Source of the DNA: CAYJAZ01 sp964368455
GTDB taxonomy: Bacteria; Desulfobacterota; Desulfovibrionia; Desulfovibrionales; Desulfovibrionaceae
DNA length: 14,802 bases
Assembly (NCBI GenBank): GCA_964368455.1
Contig: CAYJAZ010000039.1
Span: 1-14,802, forward strand
Direction: 5' to 3'
Part shown: piece by piece, positions 7,067 through 13,083 of the stretch
Layout of the letters: each line of letters starts with the position of its first letter
How positions within the stretch are numbered: the first letter of the stretch is position 1
Notes under the pieces: generated by a model
The model's database searches: none
What the model saw: the letters and a program-made list of their open reading frames with translations, nothing else
Told to the model about the DNA's origin: nothing
Program-made: the position numbers and the translations under genes

Positions 7067-8473
7067 CTAAGCTAAATCTATGCTAAATTTATTCATTTTT
7101 TTATAAAGATGAGGACGTGAAATTCCAAGCATACGAGCTGTTTGTGCCTTATTACCATCGCAAGTGATGAGAGCATGCAAGATAGCTTGTTTTTCAGTTT
7201 GATCTAAATGCTTGTTTAGATTGAGCGAATTATATGCTGAAATGCTTTGAATTGCAGGTTCTTGTATCAGATTGCCGCCTAAAGTATTTTCAATATCTTT
7301 TGCTGTGACACATTGTTGTGGAGCTACAACCAAAACTCTTTCAAGTATATTTTTTAATTCACGAATATTTCCTTTCCATGCCTGCTTACATAATACAGCT
7401 ATGGCTTCTTGCGATAAATATTTGTGTAGTATTCCGTGTTGAAGAGCAAGATGTCGCCATATGTTTTGCGATAAAGTTGGTATTTCTTCAGGCGTTTCGC
7501 GTAGAGGAATAAGCGTAAGAGGAATGACATTTAATCTATAAAAAAGATCTTCTCTAAAGCTTTTTTTCTCTACCATTTTCTCTAAATTTTGATTTGTAGC
7601 TGCTATAATACGCACATTTATTGGACGAGCTTTTTCGCTGCCAAGTGGAGTTACTTGCTTGTCTTGTATTACTCTTAATAATTTAGCTTGCGTACTTAAG
7701 GGCATTTCGCCAATTTCATCCAGAAAAATAGTCCCATTTTCAGCTAATTCAAATTTTCCTTTTTTTCCATTCTTATGAGCACCAGTAAAGGCGCCACTTT
7801 CATAACCAAAAAGTTCTGATTCAAATAGGCTTTCTTGTATAGCCGAACAGTTAATAGCAACAAAAGGGCCATTTTTTCGGGGACTATGAGCATGAATGCT
7901 GTGTGCAAAAACTTCTTTACCACTTCCAGATTCCCCACGCAAAAGAACTGTTGTATCCGTGAGAGCAACCTGCATAGCTAATTGTTTAAGTTTTTTATTT
8001 CTTGGATTATTTGTGCTGAGATTTTCAAAAGTATATCTTGTATGCATATCGACAAGAGGTTCTATTGTAACATTAGGGATGCTATCTAGATTTTCCATTT
8101 TAGAACTTAATTCTTGTATTGCATCTATATTAGCAAAGCGGATATAACCTATAGCACCAATTATTTCATCATTTTTATACAAAGGTAAACGTGAAACAAT
8201 ATAAAGTTTACCATTGATTTTTTGAAGTTGATCGTATTCAGCCACACCAGTTTGGGCAACAATATGCATACGTGTTCCACCTATAACTTCGGTGACATGC
8301 TTATCAAGAACACTATTATCAACTTTATGCAATTCTTTAAAACTACTATTTATATAGGCAAGAAAGCCATCTTTATCAACTACCATAAGTGCTTCAGCAC
8401 AATGATCAATAATGCAACGTTGTAATTCTGTAGTATCATCAAATATTGTATCTAGCTTTGATTGCACAGACAT
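7067..8473 (-). CDS. PAS-AAA+-Fis sigma-54-dependent transcriptional activator
   Basis: A 468-residue bacterial enhancer-binding protein. An N-terminal PAS-like sensor domain spans about 20-115 (EALMVVDKDGFLAYINSSF). The central AAA+ domain has Walker A GESGSGKE at 180-187, the sigma-54 contact loop GAFTGA at 227-232, Walker B TIFLDEIGE at 248-256 and the arginine-finger region FREDLFYRLNV at 307-317. A C-terminal Fis-type helix-turn-helix spans about 429-460 (NKAQTARMLGISRPHLYKK). It lacks a response-regulator domain, so it probably senses a ligand or cofactor through the PAS domain. The start follows AAGGAG. It is divergent from the activase/glycyl radical enzyme operon, whose upstream region has a GG-N10-GC promoter and repeated 19-bp sites, so it is the natural activator of that operon. 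The effector is unknown. Confidence 0.93.
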   Translation of the reverse strand: MSVQSKLDTIFDDTTELQRCIIDHCAEALMVVDKDGFLAYINSSFKELHKVDNSVLDKHVTEVIGGTRMHIVAQTGVAEYDQLQKINGKLYIVSRLPLYKNDEIIGAIGYIRFANIDAIQELSSKMENLDSIPNVTIEPLVDMHTRYTFENLSTNNPRNKKLKQLAMQVALTDTTVLLRGESGSGKEVFAHSIHAHSPRKNGPFVAINCSAIQESLFESELFGYESGAFTGAHKNGKKGKFELAENGTIFLDEIGEMPLSTQAKLLRVIQDKQVTPLGSEKARPINVRIIAATNQNLEKMVEKKSFREDLFYRLNVIPLTLIPLRETPEEIPTLSQNIWRHLALQHGILHKYLSQEAIAVLCKQAWKGNIRELKNILERVLVVAPQQCVTAKDIENTLGGNLIQEPAIQSISAYNSLNLNKHLDQTEKQAILHALITCDGNKAQTARMLGISRPHLYKKMNKFSIDLA

Positions 8474-8748
8474 AAAAATTCTCCTTAAATCCGCTTCTTT
8501 CTATTATTTTGAATATGTGAACTAAATAAACTTTTTTACTGCTATGCTTTAAAAAATAAAGCGGAGGTAAACTCATACAAACGGGAAAGGCTTTGAGTGG
8601 AAATACTAGATTTTATTTATAATTTTCTACTTTGAAAGTTCATCATTTACACCTCTTTTTCTTCATTAAGAACGCAACTTTAAACAATATGTCTTTTTAG
8701 CAAAAACATAAAGACATACTATTTTACAGAGAATGTTTTAAATGTATA

Positions 8749-8764
8749 TGTGATATTTTTCACA
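8749..8764. promoter_or_regulatory. CRP/FNR-family operator (TGTGA-N6-TCACA)
   Basis: The sequence TGTGATATTTTTCACA matches the CRP half-sites TGTGA and TCACA exactly, with the canonical 6-base spacer. It lies 276 bp upstream of the activator start and about 420 bp upstream of the sigma-54 promoter, so it more likely controls the activator gene or bends DNA for the enhancer. Which CRP/FNR-family protein binds it cannot be told from the site. Confidence 0.6.
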
Positions 8765-8942
8765 AAACTATTTTTTTTACACAAATTAGAGAAAGCTGTA
8801 AAAATAAAAACATAAAGAATATTCTTAATCCCTGTAATATCAAGAACAATCTACACTGTACAGCATTCCTATACTCCTATTTGTCTTAGTATATAATAAA
8901 ACTACAAAAATGTAAATAGTTTAAAAGAAATTTTACAAAAAA

Positions 8943-8961
8943 ATGTAAATGACTGTGACAC
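8943..8961 (-). promoter_or_regulatory. degenerate third copy of the 19-bp activator site, inverted
   Basis: The 19 bases ending in GACAC at 8961 match the reverse complement of the two better sites, GTGTAATC-N6-GACAC, at 10 of 13 defined positions. It is 26 bp upstream of the first good site. Support is weaker than for the other two. Confidence 0.35.
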
Positions 8962-8986
8962 ATGTAATAAATGGGAATCTCTTGAA

Positions 8987-9005
8987 GTGTCTATTTCGAT
9001 TACAC
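8987..9005 (+). promoter_or_regulatory. upstream activator site copy 1 (GTGTC-N6-GATTACAC)
   Basis: GTGTCTATTTCGATTACAC is a 19-bp element with inverted ends GTGT and ACAC. It shares all 13 outer bases with the second copy 90 bp downstream. It sits about 180-200 bp upstream of the GG-N10-GC promoter, the usual distance for an enhancer-binding protein, and the adjacent gene encodes one. Confidence 0.65.
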
Positions 9006-9076
9006 TTTGTATAATATTGAAATATCATACTTTATTTTTTATTTTTATTTTTTCTTCATCTACAAATAAAAAAAAT

Positions 9077-9095
9077 GTGTCACTATTGATTACAC
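9077..9095 (+). promoter_or_regulatory. upstream activator site copy 2 (GTGTC-N6-GATTACAC)
   Basis: GTGTCACTATTGATTACAC is identical to copy 1 at GTGTC and GATTACAC and differs only in the 6-base centre. It is about 90 bp upstream of the sigma-54 promoter. Conservation of the ends with a free centre is what a dimeric Fis-type helix-turn-helix would leave. Confidence 0.65.
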
Positions 9096-9181
9096 ATAAA
9101 CAAATTCACTTTGTGAAAAAAAGTCCAAGACACATTTCAACTATATGTATTCATTGGTTTTTTTTATTTATGTTTTTGATT

Positions 9182-9197
9182 TGGTATCAATTTTGCT
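9182..9197 (+). promoter_or_regulatory. sigma-54 (-24/-12) promoter of the activase operon
   Basis: TGGTATCAATTTTGCT has GG at 9183-9184 and GC at 9195-9196, exactly 10 bases apart, with the TTGC(A/T) form of the -12 element. The -24 element lacks the usual C after GG. The predicted start of transcription is near 9208, leaving a leader of about 90 bases before the activase ATG. It fits the divergent sigma-54 activator gene and the repeated sites upstream. Confidence 0.75.
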
Positions 9198-9297
9198 AAT
9201 AGATAATCATATGCAAGCTACTAAAAAGCATAGAATAAAGGATTACACATTTTTTAACACAAAAAGTATTATTATCAGTAAACACTAGGAGTTCATC

Positions 9298-10221
9298 ATG
9301 CTAGATTTTTCCCAAAATCAAGATACTTTAGTTGGTAAAGTTGCAAACATTCAGCGTTTTTCAACTCATGATGGGCCAGGTGTTCGTACTACAGTTTTTT
9401 TAATGGGTTGTCCGCTAAGATGCTATTGGTGCCAAAACCCTGAAACACAAGATATGAAACCTGTTATCTCCTTTCGTAAAGATAAATGTACTGTATGTGG
9501 AAAATGCGTAGAAAAATGCCCACAAAAAGCGAATAGTATTGAAAATGGCGAACTTATCTTTGATCGTACAAAATGCAATGCCTGCGGACTTTGTGCTGAA
9601 CCTTGGATTTGCTTTGCAAAAGCACGCAAGCTTGAAGGCAAGGATATGACAATTGCTGAAGTTATGAAACAAGTCGCAAGCGATTACACTGTTTACAACA
9701 ATTCAGGCGGCGGCCTTACAATCTCTGGTGGCGATTGCGAAGCACAACCAGAATTTACTATAGCTCTATTAAAGGCTGCACACGACGAATTAATCAATAC
9801 TGCTGTTGAAATTACAGGTGCTTTTCCTTGGGAAACAGTAAAAAGCATCACAGATCACAGCGATTATATATTATACGATCTTAAATGCATGGACGATGCA
9901 AAACACATTGAAGGCACTAAGATTTCTAACAAAAAAATATTAGAAAATGCTAAAAAACTAGTTGCTGAAGGCAAGAACATGCAATTTAGAACTCCATTAA
10001 TTCCTGGCTATAACGATAGCAAGGAAAACATAGAAGCAACAGCTCGTTTTATTAGAGATGAACTTGGCTTGACACCCTCAAAACACCTTACCCTTCTTCC
10101 TTACAACAGTCTTGGAGAAGAAAAATACAAAACAATGGGTTATGAAGGTGATCGCCCAGAGCATAAAGTTCAATCTGAAGAATATATTGCCGAGCTCAAT
10201 GCAATTATTGCTTCATCATAA
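9298..10221 (+). CDS. glycyl radical enzyme activase (radical SAM, two auxiliary ferredoxin clusters)
   Basis: A 307-residue cytosolic iron-sulfur enzyme that would use SAM to install the glycyl radical on the adjacent enzyme. The radical SAM motif CX3CX2C is Cys38, Cys42, Cys45. An inserted ferredoxin-like domain has cluster I at Cys64, 67, 70, 74 (CX2CX2CX3C) and cluster II at Cys93, 96, 99, 105. The latter is CX2CX2CX5C, with F after the last Cys rather than the common P. The SAM-binding GGE motif, usually SGGEP, reads SGGDC at 143-147. The domain plan is that of activases for the dehydratase/lyase glycyl radical enzymes rather than the short pyruvate formate-lyase activase. The start follows TAGGAG (9286-9291). 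It is the first gene behind the sigma-54 promoter and is followed 174 bp later by its likely partner. Confidence 0.93.
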   Translation: MLDFSQNQDTLVGKVANIQRFSTHDGPGVRTTVFLMGCPLRCYWCQNPETQDMKPVISFRKDKCTVCGKCVEKCPQKANSIENGELIFDRTKCNACGLCAEPWICFAKARKLEGKDMTIAEVMKQVASDYTVYNNSGGGLTISGGDCEAQPEFTIALLKAAHDELINTAVEITGAFPWETVKSITDHSDYILYDLKCMDDAKHIEGTKISNKKILENAKKLVAEGKNMQFRTPLIPGYNDSKENIEATARFIRDELGLTPSKHLTLLPYNSLGEEKYKTMGYEGDRPEHKVQSEEYIAELNAIIASS

Positions 10222-10225
10222 ATAA

Positions 10226-10247
10226 CTTTATGCCTCAAAGCATGAAG
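10226..10247 (+). other. intercistronic hairpin directly after the activase stop
   Basis: CTTTATGC (10226-10233) pairs with GCATGAAG (10240-10247), eight pairs with one G-U, around a 6-base loop. It begins four bases after the activase stop and has no T run, so it looks like an mRNA processing or stability element rather than a terminator. A second small hairpin AATAATA/TATTATT follows (10266-10272, 10277-10283). Both fit the need to make far more enzyme than activase from one operon. Confidence 0.5.
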
Positions 10248-10364
10248 ATATATTTACAAAAAAAGAATAATAGTTTTATTATTCAACAAAATAAGGAGGG
10301 CATACGAGTAGGTAGTTTAACTGTTTATTGGCGTTTAGAAGCGTGTTTAGAAGTAAATAACTAA
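10230..10364 (+). CDS. possible 44-codon small ORF between activase and glycyl radical enzyme
   Basis: An open frame begins MPQSMKIYLQKKNN and ends in TAA 32 bases before the glycyl radical enzyme start. It has no ribosome site before either ATG (10230 or 10242), its start lies within the intercistronic hairpin, and the composition is unremarkable. A strong AAGGAGG sequence (10293-10299) lies inside it with no usable start codon after it. Chance frame is the simpler reading; recorded because it fills most of the gap. Confidence 0.15.
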   Translation: MPQSMKIYLQKKNNSFIIQQNKEGIRVGSLTVYWRLEACLEVNN

Positions 10365-10395
10365 TCTAACAAAAAATTCTTTTAGGAGAAACAAA

Positions 10396-12828
10396 ATGGC
10401 TAACACAGAAAAAGTACAATACAAGATGTATACTGAAAAATCTCGTGGAGCAGTAATGTGGGAAAAGTTAAACCCTTTACGCTACACACAAAATATGTCC
10501 ATGGCGAGAGCCCAAATATTAATGGACAGTTATAAAGAAACTGAAGGTTATCACATTTTCCGTAGACGTGGTTTTGCTGTTCGCAAAATTCTTCAAGAAA
10601 TGCCTATTCGTATCGATGATCATCAATTACTCTGTGGTGACTTTAGTGCTATCCCAATGGGACCTGAATTCTTCCCTGATCTAGCAGCTCTTTGGATAGT
10701 AGATTATATTGATAACTACGGTCTTGAAGGCCGTAAAGGTTTCTTTAAATGGGCATCAGAAGAACAAATGGAACAAGGCCGTGCTATTGGTGAATATTTT
10801 AGAAACACTGGTGGTAAAGAAATGTGGCTCAAGTCACGTGGTGCTGAAGTTGCTGCTCACGAACATAAAATCGGTGAAGCTGGTTCTTGGATTGTTAACA
10901 CAGTTTCTGAAATGTTTGCTGAAAAAGCATGGAACACACCTGACTTAGATCGCCTTGTAAAAAAAGGTGTTCGCGGATTGATCGCTGATATCGATGAATC
11001 ATTAAGCAAACTTATGCTTTTAGAATACGAAGACTATCGTCGTAAAGAATTCTTAGAAGGCTTAAAAGAAATGCTCTTAGGTGGTATTGACTATGCACAT
11101 CGCTACCGTGATTTAGCACTTGAAAAAGCAGCTCAAGAATCAGATCCTATTCGTAAAGCTGAATTAGAAGAAATGGCTCGTGTATGTGCACGTGTTCCTG
11201 AATTCCCAGCTGAAACATATCAAGAAGCATTACAATCACTCTTCTTTGGTATCTTAATTGTATTCTACGACACTCGTACATTTGGTATGGGTTATGGCCG
11301 TGTGGATCAAATCTTATATCCACAATACAAATCTGATATGGCTTCTGGCAAAATCGATGACGAATACGTAACACAATTATTTGAATGTTTCCGTGTAAAA
11401 GTCATGGGTAAACGTCAATTCTGGCCAGATGTTATGACACCTAACTTAAGTAGTGAATCTCACTTCCATAACTGTGTTATCTGTGGTGTAGATGAAAAAG
11501 GCCAAGATGCAACAAACGAACTTTCATTTGCATTCTTAGAAGCAGCTGTTCGTGTAAGAACAACTCACCCAACTATTTCAGTTCGTTGGCATACACAAAT
11601 CAATCCTAAATTTATGAAACGTGCTTTAGAAGTTGTTAAGATGGGTATGGGCTTCCCTGCTTTCTTCAACGATGAATCAAGCATTCAATACTTACTCGCT
11701 CGTGGCTACACAATTCAAGAAGCTCGTAACTACACACTTGGCGGCTGTACATTGCACAACGTTCCAGGTAAAACAAGTTCGATCTGGCCTCTTGTAACAA
11801 GCTATGGCAGAATTTTAGAACTCACTCTTTATAATGGTTGGGATTATATCTCTAACTCACAATTAGGCGAACAAACAGGCGACTTCACAAAGATGAAGAG
11901 CTATGATGAATTTGTTGCCGCATTCAAACAACAAATCAAAAACTGGGCTGACATCAGTACAGACAGTGGACGTCATTGTAAATTACAACACGGCGACACC
12001 TTCCCTGATATGATGATGTCTGCATTTACAGACGATTGTATTAAACGTGGCCAAGTATGTAGTCTTGGTGGTGCTGCACATGCTGATAGCTGTATGTATA
12101 TCGTGCCTGTTGCTGTACAAGACGTTGCAAACGAACTCTACGTGCTCAAACACGGTGTATTCTGTGATAACCCAATCTGTACACCACAAGAAATGCTTGA
12201 TGCATTACGTGCAAACTGGGAAGGTTATGAAGAATTACGTGCTAAATGTATGGCATTCCCTAAATTCGGTAACGACATCAAAGAAGTTGATGACATCTTA
12301 AATGACGTTTACGATTGGATAAAAGAAATCTGGCATGCACAACCTGCAACAGATGGTGGAAAATACGAAGTTTCTCCTCACTCTATCGGCTTCCACGGTG
12401 GAACAGGTGCGAAAACTGGTGCATTACCATGTGGACGTAAAGCTGGAACATCATTCTCAGATGGTGCTGTATCTCCTGCACAAGGAACAGACGTTAATGG
12501 GCCAACAGCAGTATTAAAATCTGCTGGTTGCATCGATCAACACGACCTTTACGGCGTATTGTTCAACATGAGATTTACACCTAGCTCATTGAAGGGCGAC
12601 GAAGGTTCTGCTAGCTTAGCTTCTCTTATCAGAACATACTTTAGTGATTACAAAGGTAAACATATTCAATTCAACGTTCTCAATCCTGAAGAATTACGTG
12701 CAGCTAAAGAAAATCCTGAACTTTACACAGATCTTATGGTACGTGTTGCTGGTTATAGTGCGTACTGGACAGATCTACCTGCTAATATTCAAGATGAACT
12801 ACTTGCTCGTGAAGCTCACGATGTATAG
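10396..12828 (+). CDS. glycyl radical enzyme of unassigned substrate, atypical active-site loop
   Basis: An 810-residue enzyme of the pyruvate formate-lyase/glycerol dehydratase superfamily, usual length for the dehydratase/lyase clade. The radical site RVAGYSAYW is at 783-791, with Gly786 24 residues from the C-terminus. Other landmarks are GRVDQILYP (301-309), GFPAFFNDE (419-427), G-R-K-A-G in the C-terminal half and NMRF. The thiyl-radical Cys is Cys451, in GGCTLHNVPGKTSS (449-462). Family dehydratases and C-S, C-N or decarboxylating lyases typically read G-C-V-E-P-x-x-P-G-K-T here, with Glu two residues after Cys as an acid/base. This protein keeps P-G-K-T but has Leu453 for Glu and His454 for Pro. 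That argues against isethionate lyase, DHPS sulfolyase, choline lyase, propanediol/glycerol dehydratase or hydroxyproline dehydratase as the activity. Start follows AGGAGA by six bases. Family is certain, substrate open. Confidence 0.95.
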   Translation: MANTEKVQYKMYTEKSRGAVMWEKLNPLRYTQNMSMARAQILMDSYKETEGYHIFRRRGFAVRKILQEMPIRIDDHQLLCGDFSAIPMGPEFFPDLAALWIVDYIDNYGLEGRKGFFKWASEEQMEQGRAIGEYFRNTGGKEMWLKSRGAEVAAHEHKIGEAGSWIVNTVSEMFAEKAWNTPDLDRLVKKGVRGLIADIDESLSKLMLLEYEDYRRKEFLEGLKEMLLGGIDYAHRYRDLALEKAAQESDPIRKAELEEMARVCARVPEFPAETYQEALQSLFFGILIVFYDTRTFGMGYGRVDQILYPQYKSDMASGKIDDEYVTQLFECFRVKVMGKRQFWPDVMTPNLSSESHFHNCVICGVDEKGQDATNELSFAFLEAAVRVRTTHPTISVRWHTQINPKFMKRALEVVKMGMGFPAFFNDESSIQYLLARGYTIQEARNYTLGGCTLHNVPGKTSSIWPLVTSYGRILELTLYNGWDYISNSQLGEQTGDFTKMKSYDEFVAAFKQQIKNWADISTDSGRHCKLQHGDTFPDMMMSAFTDDCIKRGQVCSLGGAAHADSCMYIVPVAVQDVANELYVLKHGVFCDNPICTPQEMLDALRANWEGYEELRAKCMAFPKFGNDIKEVDDILNDVYDWIKEIWHAQPATDGGKYEVSPHSIGFHGGTGAKTGALPCGRKAGTSFSDGAVSPAQGTDVNGPTAVLKSAGCIDQHDLYGVLFNMRFTPSSLKGDEGSASLASLIRTYFSDYKGKHIQFNVLNPEELRAAKENPELYTDLMVRVAGYSAYWTDLPANIQDELLAREAHDV

Positions 12829-12835
12829 AAAACTA

Positions 12836-12857
12836 CAGATGGCATTATTGCCATTTG
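12836..12857 (+). other. hairpin just after the glycyl radical enzyme stop
   Basis: ATGGCA (12839-12844) and TGCCAT (12849-12854) form a 4-base-loop hairpin that extends to nine pairs with one G-U, starting eight bases after the stop. There is no T run, so rho-independent termination is doubtful; 3'-end protection of the transcript is more likely. Confidence 0.45.
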
Positions 12858-12872
12858 CAGATACCTACTCGA

Positions 12873-13024
12873 ACTAGTGCATAGTTAGACCACCTCCTAA
12901 ACTATGCCAAGGATAAATACCCCTTCCTCACTCGTAATTTGAATGTTTTTCCTAATTGCACATTACAAATTAGAATAGATGAAGGAGGTATTTATCCACA
13001 GCAAAACACATGCTATGCACTAGT
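12873..13024. repeat. 152-bp nested inverted-repeat element with competing pairings
   Basis: Outer arms ACTAGTGCATAG (12873-12884) and CTATGCACTAGT (13013-13024) are perfect 12-base complements. Inside, GGATAAATACC-CCTTC (12911-12926) pairs with GAAGG-A-GGTATTTATCC (12981-12997) over 16 pairs with one bulged base. Two other pairings compete: GCATAGTT (12879-12886) with AACTATGC (12900-12907), which uses the outer arm, and ACCTCCT (12892-12898) with AGGAGGT (12983-12989), which uses the inner arm. It has no T tail and no evident target-site duplication at its ends. It may be a small palindromic mobile element (MITE-like) or a structured leader/trailer RNA between the enzyme and the MFS gene. 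Confidence 0.6.
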
Positions 13025-13083
13025 CCTTAGGCAGATTATTATTAGTAAATTATAGTTAATTTCAAAATAAAGTTGAGTTAAAT

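Larger units (their letters stand above)
8474..9297. promoter_or_regulatory. long AT-rich intergenic control region between activator and activase
   Basis: There are 824 bp with no convincing gene. Besides the sites listed separately it holds several small symmetric elements: GCTTTA/TAAAGC (8546-8551, 8557-8562); TATGTCTTT/AAAGACATA (8688-8696, 8710-8718, 13-base loop); the 12-bp palindrome AAGAATATTCTT (8815-8826); and TTCACTTTGTGAA (9105-9117). A 70-codon frame at 8987-9199 overlaps the regulatory sites and looks like AT-rich chance sequence. Such length is unusual for an enhancer-type promoter alone, which needs about 100-200 bp. Confidence 0.6.

Noticed and set aside
8856..8863. CTGTACAG palindrome as a LexA box.
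   Set aside because: A LexA box needs CTGT and ACAG separated by about 8 bases; here they are adjacent.
8987..9199. A 70-codon open frame in the long intergenic region.
   Set aside because: It overlaps the activator sites and the sigma-54 promoter, has no ribosome site and consists of AT-rich hydrophobic runs; it is read as a chance frame.
10330..10342. GG ... GC pattern before the glycyl radical gene as a second sigma-54 promoter.
   Set aside because: The spacing is 9 rather than 10 bases and the GC is not in a TTGC context.
10396..12828. Naming the enzyme isethionate sulfite-lyase or DHPS sulfolyase because TRAP, GldA and SDR genes are nearby.
   Set aside because: The context is suggestive, but the Cys loop lacks the Glu at Cys+2 that those enzymes use, and no sulfite-handling gene or sulfoacetaldehyde-type dehydrogenase is in the window.
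12979..13023. A 14-codon leader peptide (MKEVFIHSKTHAMH) in the inverted-repeat element.
   Set aside because: It has no ribosome site, and its sequence is fixed by the repeat arms, so coding cannot be separated from structure.
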